The notes under the pieces: generated by a model
What the model was told of the DNA's origin: nothing
Databases searched by the model: none
What the model saw: the letters and a program-made list of their open reading frames with translations, nothing else
Shown: positions 44,436-52,975 of the stretch, one piece after another
Numbering within the stretch: the stretch's first letter is position 1
Layout: each line of letters opens with the position of its first letter
NCBI RefSeq assembly: GCF_014203715.1
Contig: NZ_JACHJP010000004.1
Span: forward strand, 186,001-250,000
DNA: 64,000 nucleotides
Reading direction: 5' to 3'
Source: Streptosporangium saharense
GTDB taxonomy: Bacteria > Actinomycetota > Actinomycetes > Streptosporangiales > Streptosporangiaceae
Program-made: the position numbers and the translations under genes

Positions 44436-45632
44436 TCAGAGCTGCTCCATCCTGAGCCAGGCACGCGACGGCAGCGGGTGCCCGAACAGGCGGGCGGCGT
44501 TGCCGTACGCGACCCTGGCGATGTCGGCGGGAGGCAGGTTGCCCAGGTTCGTCGCGACGGCCTGCTGGGTGTCGGGCCAGGTCGAGTCGGAGTGGGGATA
44601 GCCGCTCTCCAGCAGCACGTGTTCGAGACCGACCGCGAAGCGCACCCCGGACAGGGCGTGGTCGTTGAGCGTGCCGAAGAAGAAGTTGCGCCGCAGGACC
44701 TCGCTGGGCTTGAGACCGCCCTCCCAGGAGGCCTCCCCGGCGACCGGGTGGTCGAGCGCGTAGTCGGCCCGCTCGGCGAGCATCGGCAGCCAGCCGACTC
44801 CGCCCTCCACGATGAGGATCCGCAGCGCCGGGAAGCGCAGCGGGATGCCCGACCAGAGCCAGTCGGCACAGGCGAACATGGCGCTCGCGGGCATCAGCGT
44901 GGTGATCGCCTCGATCGGCGTGTCCGTCGAGGGGACGGGCGTCCACGAGGCCGAGCCGGTGTGCAGGCACACGACGGTGCCGGTCTCCTCGCACGCCTGG
45001 AAGAACGGGTCCCAGTGGTCGGTGTGGATGGACGGCAGCCGCAGCCGGGTGGGGAACTCGGGGAAGAGCACGGCCTTGAAGCCCCTGGCCGCGTTGTCCC
45101 TGATCTCCTTGGCCGCGACCTCGGGGTCGGTCAGCCAGGGCAGTTGCAGGGCGATGATCCGCTCGGGGTAGGTGCCCGCCCAGACGTCCACGTGCCAGTC
45201 GTTCCACGCCCGCGTGACCGCGAGACCAAGCTCCTGGTCGCGGGTCTTGGCGAAGACCATCCCCGACTGCCCGGCGAGCATGCCGGGAAAGCACAGCGCC
45301 GCCCAGACGCCCGCGCGGTCCATGTCCTCGATCCGGGCGTCGATGTCGTGGCAGCCGGGCCGCATGTGCTCGAAGCGCACCGGGTCGAGCGTCCACTGCT
45401 CGCGGGGCAGCCCCGCGCCCACGTCGAGGCCCGCGCACGGATAGGTCGCGCCGCCGTACCTCCAGACCTGGTGACCCGAGTCGGTCTCGACCACCCTGGG
45501 GGCGAGATCCGCGTATTTCTCGGGGAGCCGGTCGAGGAACATGTCGGGCGGCTCGATCAGGTGGTCGTCAGCGGAGATGATCACATAGTCCCGCCGCCGT
45601 GGCTCGGGGTCGGGCAGCAGCGGCGTAGTCAC
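44436..45632 (-). CDS. Amidohydrolase family protein (PF04909, ACMSD-like)
   Basis: 398 residues of the amidohydrolase-2 family: VIISADDHLIEPPDMF at the start (metal-site D-x-H), DARIEDMDRAGVWAALCFPG, HTGSASW, VEGGVGWLPMLAERAD and the C-terminal ESGYPHSDSTWPDTQ with Asp. Typical of 2-pyrone or ring-cleavage amidohydrolases that use a divalent metal. Substrate unknown. GTG 45632, with no ribosome site, so possibly a leaderless message. It is convergent with the DUF1232 gene (2-bp gap). Confidence 0.85.
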   Translation of the reverse strand: MTTPLLPDPEPRRRDYVIISADDHLIEPPDMFLDRLPEKYADLAPRVVETDSGHQVWRYGGATYPCAGLDVGAGLPREQWTLDPVRFEHMRPGCHDIDARIEDMDRAGVWAALCFPGMLAGQSGMVFAKTRDQELGLAVTRAWNDWHVDVWAGTYPERIIALQLPWLTDPEVAAKEIRDNAARGFKAVLFPEFPTRLRLPSIHTDHWDPFFQACEETGTVVCLHTGSASWTPVPSTDTPIEAITTLMPASAMFACADWLWSGIPLRFPALRILIVEGGVGWLPMLAERADYALDHPVAGEASWEGGLKPSEVLRRNFFFGTLNDHALSGVRFAVGLEHVLLESGYPHSDSTWPDTQQAVATNLGNLPPADIARVAYGNAARLFGHPLPSRAWLRMEQL

Positions 45633-45819
45633 GCGATAAACCGTACGTCGCTGACATCACACTGAACAACCTGCAAGATATCCGCTTGGTATCTGTGGCC
45701 CATACCGTCTTCCGTGCGTGTCCGGGCGTGTGTCCGAGGGGCGCGGGGGGTGTCGCGGCGAGGATCCGGAAACAGCCCCTAATCTATCCGGCAGCGGACA
45801 TCTCGCGACGGGAGCGGAC

Positions 45820-46530
45820 ATGCAGATCCCGAACGGCCGGCACGGCATCCCGTACGGCGCGCGCGTCGTTCTGCTGTTCGTCCTGGCGCTGTCCACGGTC
45901 GTGGTCCACCTGAACCAGGATCCCCGGCTGCGGAGCGCCGAGGAACTCGTCTCCGACCTGCGCGCGGGAGTGGTGACCGAGGTCGTCTACGACCGGGACT
46001 GGCCCGCGTACGGCACGCTGACCTGGGCGAACGGCTCCCTGTCGTGGAACGAGGCCTACTACGACCCGCCGGACGACGTGTGGGACCCGGTGACGACCAG
46101 ACTCGTGCCGAGCGAGCAGGAACGCGTCCAGACGGCGTTCCTGGCGCGGGTTCGGGAGGCGGCCGATCCCTCGGTCGAGATCAGGCTCTCGCGTGGTCCC
46201 CAGCGGTTCGGGCTGGCCGGGCTGTTCATGGGCTCGCCCGCCTACGCGCGCTGGTGGGAGCCGTTCGCCCCGGTCGCGGTCGCCGCCGAGCTGGTCGCGT
46301 GGCTGCTGATGCTCACCAGAAGGAACAACCGCTACGCCGGTCGCTGGGCGTGGACGTGGATGTTCCTGGTCGGTGGGTCGCTGCTCTACGTGCTGCTTGA
46401 GCCGTACCCGCTGTGGCGTGGACCGCACGAGGCACTGCCCGCGCGGCCCAGACTCAACGGGACACAGGGATTTGCCCTGGCGGTGATGATTTTCTTCGGT
46501 CTTGGCATGATCAGCGCCTGGACAACATGA
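45820..46530 (+). CDS. Membrane protein, first of two tandem paralogues
   Basis: 236 residues. One N-terminal helix (about 14-30), an outside domain with LRAGVVTEVVYDRDWPAYGTLTWANG, then helices at about 152-172 and 180-200 ending LLYVLLEPYPLWRGP. The next gene has the same plan and shared motifs (see there). ATG 45820 with GGGAG eight bases upstream. Not recognised as a known family. Confidence 0.75.
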   Translation: MQIPNGRHGIPYGARVVLLFVLALSTVVVHLNQDPRLRSAEELVSDLRAGVVTEVVYDRDWPAYGTLTWANGSLSWNEAYYDPPDDVWDPVTTRLVPSEQERVQTAFLARVREAADPSVEIRLSRGPQRFGLAGLFMGSPAYARWWEPFAPVAVAAELVAWLLMLTRRNNRYAGRWAWTWMFLVGGSLLYVLLEPYPLWRGPHEALPARPRLNGTQGFALAVMIFFGLGMISAWTT

Positions 46531-46544
46531 GGTAGTAAAGAGGC

Positions 46545-47300
46545 ATGACCTCTGAAGTGGGGGACTTATCACCTCGACATGAGGCACGGCGGGGATGGTG
46601 GATCGCCGGGACGGTCATCAGGGTCGTGCTGCTGCTGATCCTGCTGTTTGGCGGTCTGCTCGTGGTGACGGCCATGGCGCCGACGCCGAGGACGCTTCCG
46701 GACTTCCAGTCGGCCCTGAAGGCGGGCAGGGTCTCGGTCGTCGTCTACCGGATGTCCCAGCCGGACGCGATCTATCCCGTCACACCCCGGGGCAAGCCCG
46801 GGGAGGTGCGCGGGCTGACGTGGGCCGAGGGGCCGCTGGTCTGGCACAGGATCATCCCCGGGCCGATCCGCGACGGCAAGGACGTCTACACCTTCGCCAG
46901 ACTCAGTGCCGACACCGCCCCCTCGGGGGTCAGGGTGACCGAGGAGGTCCAGCGCCAGCCCAGTTGGTGGTACGCCACCTGGCCCTTCGAGATCCCCTCG
47001 CTGCTCGGGATGTGGTGGATCGGCGCCGCCTGGGTGCTGACCCTCCTGATCATGCTCGGTTCGACACCCTGGCTGGCCAACCGGTGGGCGTGGTTCTGGC
47101 TGTTCGGCGTCGGCCAGCTCGGCGCGATCGCCTTCCTCATCCTCGAACCCAGGCCGCTGTGGTACCGCTACGACCGGCGCCCACGGCAACGCGCGCGGAT
47201 CTGGGGCGGTCTCGGCTGCCTGATGTCGGTCGCGACCTCCCTGGTGGCGGGCGGGATCGCCCTGGCCCTCGGCGCCCTGCTCAGCAGGGTGCTGCCCTAG
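46545..47300 (+). CDS. Membrane protein, second of two tandem paralogues
   Basis: 251 residues starting 14 bp after the previous stop. It aligns with the previous protein in: LKAGRVSVVVYRMSQP (vs LRAGVVTEVVYDRDWP), LTWAEGPLVW (vs LTWANGSLSW), RWAWFWLFGVGQLGAIAFLILEPRPLWYRY (vs RWAWTWMFLVGGSLLYVLLEPYPLWRGP). Helices at about 19-40, 152-168, 178-197 and 224-245. Duplication with divergence; function unknown. Overlaps the convergent SURF1 gene by four bases. Confidence 0.78.
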   Translation: MTSEVGDLSPRHEARRGWWIAGTVIRVVLLLILLFGGLLVVTAMAPTPRTLPDFQSALKAGRVSVVVYRMSQPDAIYPVTPRGKPGEVRGLTWAEGPLVWHRIIPGPIRDGKDVYTFARLSADTAPSGVRVTEEVQRQPSWWYATWPFEIPSLLGMWWIGAAWVLTLLIMLGSTPWLANRWAWFWLFGVGQLGAIAFLILEPRPLWYRYDRRPRQRARIWGGLGCLMSVATSLVAGGIALALGALLSRVLP

Positions 47301-48061
47301 GCGCTGGCCGCCTCGGCGCGTTGGTCGGCGGCCTCTCTGCGGATCAGCAGGATCCAGCCGCCGACCGCGATGCCGATGAACAGCCACCACTGCACGCCGT
47401 ACGCCAGATTGAGGCCACCACCACCGCCGACGTCGGGCGCGGGGACCGGGGCGGGAGCGGCCTGGGCCTTCGGCGTCTGGTCGGTCAGCTCGACGAATCC
47501 ACCGAGCAGCCTGTACGGCATGCCCTGCCCGATCGCCTCGGTGTTGATCAGCAGGACCTGGCCGGGGGGAAGGCCGGAGCGGTTCCTGATGCCGGTCGTC
47601 TCCTCGGTCTCGCTGGGCTGTAGCCGCCCGGTGACAGTTACCTCGCCGGTGCTCGGCGGGGGCACCTCGGGAAGCGCGTCCGCCGTCGCGCCCGCCTTGA
47701 CCCAGCCCCGGTTGACCAGGACGCCGGTGCCGTCGGCGGTCCGCAGCGGGGTGAGCACGTAGAAGCCGACCCTGCTCTCCTGGGTGCGCCTGCGGACCAG
47801 CAGTTGGGAGGCCGCGTCGAAGGTGCCGGTGACCGTTACGGGGCGGTACCTGTCATGTGCCCGCATCGGGGTGCCGGGTGACATGAGGCTTTCGAGAGGA
47901 ACGGGAGCCGCCGAGAGGTTGGCGGTGATCTCGTGACTGCTGCTGGACCGCTCCTCGTAACGTCCGAACTGCCATCGGCCAAGGAACACGAAGGCGGGGA
48001 TGACCAGCAGAACCACCACGTGGAGCGCCAGCCATCGGGGAGTCAGAAGGAACCGGTACAC
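47297..48061 (-). CDS. SURF1 family protein (cytochrome c oxidase assembly)
   Basis: 254 residues with the SURF1 plan: one helix near each end (residues 11-27 and about 226-245) and an outside domain with RYRPVTVTGTFDAASQLLVRRR and TGVLVNRGWV, the conserved (V/L)-N-R-G-W motif. It should help haem insertion into cytochrome aa3 oxidase. No oxidase gene is next to it. GTG 48061 with a G-rich ribosome site (GGGGG). Confidence 0.9.
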   Translation of the reverse strand: MYRFLLTPRWLALHVVVLLVIPAFVFLGRWQFGRYEERSSSSHEITANLSAAPVPLESLMSPGTPMRAHDRYRPVTVTGTFDAASQLLVRRRTQESRVGFYVLTPLRTADGTGVLVNRGWVKAGATADALPEVPPPSTGEVTVTGRLQPSETEETTGIRNRSGLPPGQVLLINTEAIGQGMPYRLLGGFVELTDQTPKAQAAPAPVPAPDVGGGGGLNLAYGVQWWLFIGIAVGGWILLIRREAADQRAEAASA

Positions 48062-48210
48062 GCCCCCAAGGTTAGGCACCGTACCCACCGCCCTGTCCTT
48101 CGGCCGGTCCCGGATGTCCGGGAAAGGCTGTCGGACACTCTGGACATCGCGTACGGTCGGATGGATCCGTCCCCCCGGACCGTTCCATCTCCCCCCGGAG
48201 CCCGCGCACG

Positions 48211-48888
48211 ATGACCTTGCTCCTGTCGCCTCCCACGGCTCCGGTCGCACTGCCCCGCATCGGGGCCCTGTTGCGACACGCGGCCCCGAGGGTGCTGGAG
48301 GGCATGATCCTCCCCGTCGCGGTCTTCTACGCGGGGCTGGTCTTCTTCGGTCTGTACGGCGCGCTCGCCGTCGCGGTCGCGTGGGTCTACGGCGGCATCG
48401 TTCTGCGGCTGGTCAGGCGGGAGCCGGTGCCGGGGACCGTGCTGCTGGCGGCGGGGACGATCACGGTCAGGGCGGTGCTGGCCGCGGCGACCGGCAGTCC
48501 TGTCCTGTTCTTCCTGCAGCCCTGCCTGGGGGTGCTCTGCGCGAGCCTGGGCTTCCTGCTCACCGCGCCGATGCGCAGGCCGCTCGTCCAGCGGGTGGCG
48601 ACCGACCTGGTCCCGCTCCCCGGCCACCTGCTCGAACACCCCCGGATGCGCCGCTTCTTCGTGGGGCAGTCGGTGCTGTGGGGCGGCGCGCAGCTTCTCA
48701 ACGCCTCGCTCAGCGTGTGGCTGCTGCTCACCCAGACCCTGGAGACCTATCTCCTGGTGCGGACCTCGCTGGTGGCCGTGCTGCTCGGCGGCGCCGGGCT
48801 GGTCTCGGTGCTCGGCCTCAGGCGCTGCCTGCGGGCACTTGACCATCAGGGACCGTACGGCGTGCTCCAGGACCGGGCAGTGCCGTGA
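48211..48888 (+). CDS. VC0807-like membrane protein
   Basis: 225 residues with five to six hydrophobic helices (about 31-50, 52-68, 82-120, 142-170, 175-200) and the family feature QSVLWGGAQLLNASLSVWLLLTQT. Members are related to intracellular septation protein A; role unknown. ATG 48211. Its 3' end overlaps the convergent HxlR gene by 71 bp. Confidence 0.75.
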   Translation: MTLLLSPPTAPVALPRIGALLRHAAPRVLEGMILPVAVFYAGLVFFGLYGALAVAVAWVYGGIVLRLVRREPVPGTVLLAAGTITVRAVLAAATGSPVLFFLQPCLGVLCASLGFLLTAPMRRPLVQRVATDLVPLPGHLLEHPRMRRFFVGQSVLWGGAQLLNASLSVWLLLTQTLETYLLVRTSLVAVLLGGAGLVSVLGLRRCLRALDHQGPYGVLQDRAVP

Positions 48889-49312
48889 TCTCCCTCGGGC
48901 CGGAGATCACGTGTCCTTCGGCGCAGCGGAAGTGCTGTTCGAGCGGGGCGCCGCAGTCGCGGTGGGTGAGGAGCATCGGCGGCCCCTCGGGGTCGGCGAG
49001 ATAGCGGTCGCCCCACTGCATCAGGGACACCAGGGCCGGATAGAGGTCGCGGCCCATCGGGGTCAGCCGATACTCGTCGCGTCTGCGCTGGCCGGGCTCC
49101 TGGTAGGGGACCTTGCACAGCAGCCCCTCCTCGACCAGACGGGCGAGTCTGGCGCTGAGGATCTGTTTCGGGGCCCCGATGTAGGCCTGCATCTCGGCGA
49201 ACCTGCGCACCCCGAGGAAGGCCTCCCTGAGCACCAGGAGCGTCCACTTCTCGCCCACGATCGCCAGCGCGCGCTCGATGGAGCAGTTGTCAGGGCGGAG
49301 CGTGTCGCTCAT
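48818..49312 (-). CDS. HxlR family transcriptional regulator
   Basis: 164 residues. CSIERALAIVGEKWTLLVLREAF, recognition helix GAPKQILSARLARLVEEGLL (about 46-65), wing RRRDEYRLTPMG, then an extended C-terminal tail with a Cys pair (HRDCGAPLEQHFRCAEGHV) that may bind metal. The Cys in NCSIERAL is in the redox position of HxlR regulators. ATG 49312. Divergent from a GNAT gene through an 85-bp region with AAGT-CT-ACTT (49355-49364) overlapping a -35-like TTGACA (49363-49368). Confidence 0.85.
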   Translation of the reverse strand: MSDTLRPDNCSIERALAIVGEKWTLLVLREAFLGVRRFAEMQAYIGAPKQILSARLARLVEEGLLCKVPYQEPGQRRRDEYRLTPMGRDLYPALVSLMQWGDRYLADPEGPPMLLTHRDCGAPLEQHFRCAEGHVISGPREITALPGPGARRTVPDGQVPAGSA

Positions 49313-49397
49313 GGACGCATCGTAGGTCGTCACGACGTCACCTCCAACGCGGCTAAGTCTACTTGACATACCCAGCAGGCGAAGGAACCCTAAGTCC

Positions 49398-49937
49398 ATG
49401 TTACGAACTCAGGGGGTTCTCACACGTGCCGCCGTCGAGATCAGGGCGGCCGGGCCGTACGACGGGGAGCCGATCGGGCGCTTCCTGGCCGGGCTGTCGC
49501 CGAGGACGCGGCACCTGCGTTTCCTCACCGCCGTCGACGCGGACATGGCCGGGCGGCTGCTCGTGGCCGACGACCGGCGGGACGTGCTGCTCGCCGTGAG
49601 CGGGGAGGACGTCGTCGGGCACGCGATGGGTCTCACGACGGGCGATGAGGTCGAGATCGCCGTGGTCGTCGCCGACGCCTGGCAGGGGCGGGGCATCGGC
49701 TCCCGCCTGGTCCGCAGGCTGCTGCGCCGGGCCTCGGTCAACGGCGCCAGGACCGTGAACATGGACGTGCTCGCCGACAACCACCTGGTCCTGGCGATGA
49801 TCAGGAGACTGTGGCCCGAGGCCGTCGCCAGGACCTCGCGGGGAGCCGTCGAGATAAGCGCCCCGGCGGAACCGGCCCTTGGAGAAGGCGTCGCGCCGGG
49901 TGGTGACGGCGAACGGAGCGTTATTATCGACCTCTGA
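49398..49937 (+). CDS. GNAT family N-acetyltransferase
   Basis: 179 residues. LAGLSPRTRHLRFL, VVVADAWQGRGIGSRLVRRLLRRA (acetyl-CoA motif Q/R-G-x-G-I/S, about residues 92-110) and VNMDVLADNHLVLAMIRRL match the GNAT group often found fused to Pat-like lysine acetylases; here it is free-standing. It is probably regulated by the divergent HxlR protein. ATG 49398 with GAAGGAA upstream. Confidence 0.82.
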   Translation: MLRTQGVLTRAAVEIRAAGPYDGEPIGRFLAGLSPRTRHLRFLTAVDADMAGRLLVADDRRDVLLAVSGEDVVGHAMGLTTGDEVEIAVVVADAWQGRGIGSRLVRRLLRRASVNGARTVNMDVLADNHLVLAMIRRLWPEAVARTSRGAVEISAPAEPALGEGVAPGGDGERSVIIDL

Positions 49938-49962
49938 GTCCGCCAGCCGGACATCGTTTGCG

Positions 49963-49973
49963 GAACAAGGTTC
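49963..49973. promoter_or_regulatory. Candidate operator upstream of TetR gene
   Basis: GAAC-AAG-GTTC is a short inverted repeat 22-32 bases before the TetR start, in a setting (CGGAACAAGGTTCTGTT) seen for TetR operators. Autoregulation is inferred. Confidence 0.4.
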
Positions 49974-49994
49974 TGTTGGCGCACCATTGACACC

Positions 49995-50597
49995 GTGAAA
50001 AGTGCCAAGCACGGACGCGACGGCCGTACCCGGATCATCGAGGGCGCGCTCCGCCGGTTCAGCCAGGACGGCGTCTCGGCCACCACCCTGGCCAGCCTCC
50101 GCGAGGAGAGCGGCGTCAGCGTCGGCAGCTTCTACCACCACTTCGCGAGCAAGGAACACGTCTTCGGCGTGCTCTACGCCGACACCCTCCGGATGTACCA
50201 GGAGGTCTTCCTCGCCGAGCTGCGGCGTCACGAGGGGGCGAAGGAGGGCATCGAGGCTATCGTCGCTCTGCACATGAGGTGGTACGGCGACAACAGGGAG
50301 CGGGCACACCTGCTGCTCAGCGAGCGCCCGCCGAAGCGTGACGAACCGGGCGGCACCGAGGTCTCCGAGTCGCGCAGGGCGTTCTTCCGGCAGGTCGCCG
50401 ACTGGTGGCGCCCGCACATGAAGGAGGGCCTGCTCCAGCCGGTGCCGCCGACGATGTGCTACGTGCTCTGGCTGGGCCCGGCGACCGAGATGTGCCGCCT
50501 GTGGTTCGCGGGCGCGCACCAGCCGACCCCCGAGGAGATCGCGGGCCTGTGCGAGGCGGCATGGCACAGTCTGCGCCAGCGTCCCGCGCCTTCCTGA
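49995..50597 (+). CDS. TetR family transcriptional regulator
   Basis: 200 residues: helix-turn-helix IIEGALRRFSQDGVSATTLASLREESGVSVGSFYHHFASKEHVF (about residues 14-57, summarised), followed by the ligand domain. GTG 49995. No enzyme gene is immediately linked; convergent terminator downstream at 50708-50746. Confidence 0.88.
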   Translation: MKSAKHGRDGRTRIIEGALRRFSQDGVSATTLASLREESGVSVGSFYHHFASKEHVFGVLYADTLRMYQEVFLAELRRHEGAKEGIEAIVALHMRWYGDNRERAHLLLSERPPKRDEPGGTEVSESRRAFFRQVADWWRPHMKEGLLQPVPPTMCYVLWLGPATEMCRLWFAGAHQPTPEEIAGLCEAAWHSLRQRPAPS

Positions 50598-50707
50598 CCG
50601 TACGGCTTCGCCCGCCTGTCCCCCGTCGCCGCACCCATCACCCACCGCCCACGGCCCAGCGCCGTCGCGACCCGGCCTCTGTGAGAACCCAGGTCAAGCG
50701 TCTGAGA

Positions 50708-50746
50708 GCTCCGGCCCGGAGTCCGGGGGTTCGTCCGGGCCGGAGC
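50708..50746. terminator. Terminator between TetR and zinc-ribbon genes
   Basis: GCTCCGGCCCGG (50708-50719), 15-base loop, CCGGGCCGGAGC (50735-50746): perfect 12-bp stem between convergent genes. Confidence 0.75.
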
Positions 50747-50751
50747 GGTCC

Positions 50752-51063
50752 TCAGCGTGCTCCCGCGAGCTGCCGGGTCCGGGTGGGCACCCGCCAGACC
50801 TTCTCGTCCAGCGAGATGTCCAGCCGCAGGTCCTGGCGCTGACGCCGCAGACCGGGCACGCGGATCCGGTCGCTGACGTCGAACCTGCCCTGCCTGGGAT
50901 ACCCGAAGCCCAGCTCGCCCGGCAGGACCCGCAGCTCGTCCCGGTTGCCGCACCTCGGGCAGGTCCACGCGACCATGTCCCGGCCCCGGTTGTAGTCGTG
51001 GCAGGCACGGAAATACTCGTCGGGCCGGAAGCGGGACTCGCAGGCCAAACAGGGGATCAGCAT
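50752..51063 (-). CDS. Putative zinc-ribbon protein
   Basis: 103 residues. The N-terminus has CLAC (Cys5-Cys8) and CPRC (Cys35-Cys38) around an aromatic/Arg segment, which is a rubredoxin-like zinc-ribbon. A Lys-poor C-terminal half (RVPGLRRQRQDL, DEKVWRV) has no known match. ATG 51063 with AAGGA upstream. Moderate confidence that this is a gene; codon use resembles neighbours. Confidence 0.55.
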   Translation of the reverse strand: MLIPCLACESRFRPDEYFRACHDYNRGRDMVAWTCPRCGNRDELRVLPGELGFGYPRQGRFDVSDRIRVPGLRRQRQDLRLDISLDEKVWRVPTRTRQLAGAR

Positions 51064-51200
51064 CTCGGGTCCTTACCACCGGGTGGAGCGACTCCCCATT
51101 GGTACCGTCTCCCGCTTGAGTCGCGCTTGCAGAACGCTTACGACCGTCTGCAACGATCGGGTCACTCCGGTCCGCACGAAGGCTGCGGGAGGATGGCCGG

Positions 51201-52643
51201 GTGAGAGATCTTCCCGCCCGGCTCAGAGAGCTGCTGCTCGAAACCGGCTACACCCTCGACGGCGTCCGCGAGCGCCTCGGCACGGTCGCCGCGACCGCGC
51301 TCGCCCGTGAGGAGACGACCCCCGCGCTGCGCGCGACCCGCGACGGCGACCCGCTCGGCACGCTGATCCGGCTGTGGTGGCTCGGGGCTCCGGTCGAGGC
51401 GCCGGACTGGCTTCCGGTCGATCCGCTCGTCGAAGCCGGGCTGCTGGCCGTACAGGACGGGCTCGTCAGTGCGAAGGTGCACCTGCAGCCGTGGGAGACG
51501 GGCGGCTATGTCGTCTCCGACCGCAAGGTCAGGCCGGGGGATCCGGCGCTGCGCGAGGACCACGTCGTGGGTGCCGGAGGGGCGTCGGCGAACCTGGCCC
51601 AGCTCGTCTCAAGGCGTCCCGCAGGGCGCGTCCTCGACCTCGGCACCGGCTGCGGCGTGCAGGTGTTGCACCTGGCGGAGCGGGCGCGGGAGATCGTGGC
51701 GACCGACGTCAACCGGCGCGCGCTCAGGATGGCCCGGCTGAGCTGGGCGCTGTCCGGGATCGACGGGGTGGACGCCAGGCAGGGGTCGCTGTTCGAGCCC
51801 GTCGAGGGGGAACGGTTCGACCTGGTCGTCTCGAACCCGCCATTCGTGATCTCTCCCCGGGGCCGGTTCACCTACCGGGAGTCCGGCTTCGAGGCCGACG
51901 GTTTCTGCCACGATCTCGTACGGCTCGCTCCCCGTTTCCTGTCCCAGGGCGGCACCTGCCAGTTGCTGGCCAACTGGCTGCACGTCGAGGGCGAGGACTG
52001 GCGTGACCGGGTAGGCGGCTGGCTCGCGGGGACCGGCTGCGACGGCTGGGTGGTGCAGCGCGACGTGCAGGACCCCGCCGAGTACGCCGAACTGTGGCTG
52101 CGCGACGCCGCCGAGCAGGGCACGCCCCGATACCGGGAGCTCTACGACGACTGGCTCGGCTGGTTCGAGGCCATGAAGGTCACCGGGATCGGCTTCGGCT
52201 GGATCACCCTGCACGACTCCGGCAGCCTCGATCCGGTGGTCAGGGTTGAGGAGCTCGGGCAGCGGGTCGAGCTGCCGGTCGGCGGTTACGTGGACGAGGT
52301 GCTCGCTTCGGTCGGCGTGGCCCACCGTCTCAGCGACGAGGAACTGCTCGGTGCCCGGCTCGTGCTGGCCGAGGGCGTCGTCGAGGAGCGGACGGGTCCG
52401 CCCGGCGCTGAGGACCCCTCGCGGATCGTGCTCAGGCAGACGCGGGGGCTGTGCCGTACGGCCCGGGTGGGGACCGTGGAGGCGGCGCTGGCGGGGGTGT
52501 GCGACGGGGATTATCCACTGGGTCCGCTGCTCGCGGCCATCGCGGAGCTGACCGACCAGGATGCCGTTGACCTGCGGGTTCGTGCTCCCGAGGCGCTCCG
52601 GCCCCTGATCGCTGAGGGATTTTTCCACATATCCACCGCCTGA
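51201..52643 (+). CDS. Class I SAM-dependent methyltransferase (HemK/RsmC-type NPPF motif)
   Basis: 480 residues. The Rossmann core has VLDLGTGCGVQVLHLAE (motif I, about residues 146-162), IVATDVN (motif II) and the catalytic NPPF (about 213-216) typical of methyltransferases acting on amino or amide groups (HemK, RsmC, TrmN). An N-terminal domain of about 130 residues and a C-terminal domain of about 200 residues flank it, as in actinobacterial DUF7059/DUF7782 proteins. Target unknown. GTG 51201 with GGGAGGA 10-16 bases upstream. Stop is immediately followed by a DnaA-box-like motif. Confidence 0.85.
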   Translation: MRDLPARLRELLLETGYTLDGVRERLGTVAATALAREETTPALRATRDGDPLGTLIRLWWLGAPVEAPDWLPVDPLVEAGLLAVQDGLVSAKVHLQPWETGGYVVSDRKVRPGDPALREDHVVGAGGASANLAQLVSRRPAGRVLDLGTGCGVQVLHLAERAREIVATDVNRRALRMARLSWALSGIDGVDARQGSLFEPVEGERFDLVVSNPPFVISPRGRFTYRESGFEADGFCHDLVRLAPRFLSQGGTCQLLANWLHVEGEDWRDRVGGWLAGTGCDGWVVQRDVQDPAEYAELWLRDAAEQGTPRYRELYDDWLGWFEAMKVTGIGFGWITLHDSGSLDPVVRVEELGQRVELPVGGYVDEVLASVGVAHRLSDEELLGARLVLAEGVVEERTGPPGAEDPSRIVLRQTRGLCRTARVGTVEAALAGVCDGDYPLGPLLAAIAELTDQDAVDLRVRAPEALRPLIAEGFFHISTA

Positions 52644-52975
52644 TTATCCACAGGCTGTGTATATCTCTGGATTTCCCCACCGATCGGTTGTTGATCCGAT
52701 GTTGAACGTCGGACGGGAAGCTCTGGACGTGGGCACGGTGCGGTCCCGGGGGGTAAGGGATCGTGCCGAGTCCGGCCGGTCGTCACAGTGAGGCGGCCGG
52801 TCATCGAGGACGCACCGGATGACCGGGCCCCCTAACGCGTCCTCGATGGCCAGACGGCCGGCCGGGCGCCCCACATCCGATCTCAGGTTCCAGACCGACG
52901 GGAATTCCAGTGATCAACCATTTTTGGATGACACGTCTCGACGACGACCTGTACGACCTGTATGACGGATCCTGG
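52644..52975. other. Convergent intergenic region with DnaA-box-like site and long inverted repeat
   Basis: 332 bp between the methyltransferase gene and the afsR-like gene. TTATCCACA (52644-52652) follows the stop by one base. CATCGAGGACGC (52802-52813) and GCGTCCTCGATG (52837-52848) form a perfect 12-bp inverted repeat (23-base loop) extendable to about 14-15 pairs from 52799 to 52851; this is the likely bidirectional terminator. No gene seen. Confidence 0.6.
52799..52851. terminator. Probable bidirectional terminator
   Basis: Stem of 12 perfect plus three flanking pairs (one wobble), loop of 23 bases, between convergent genes. No U tract. Confidence 0.55.

Noticed and set aside
52644-52652. 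TTATCCACA after the methyltransferase as part of an origin
   Set aside because: Single site with no second clear box nearby; counted as an isolated match.
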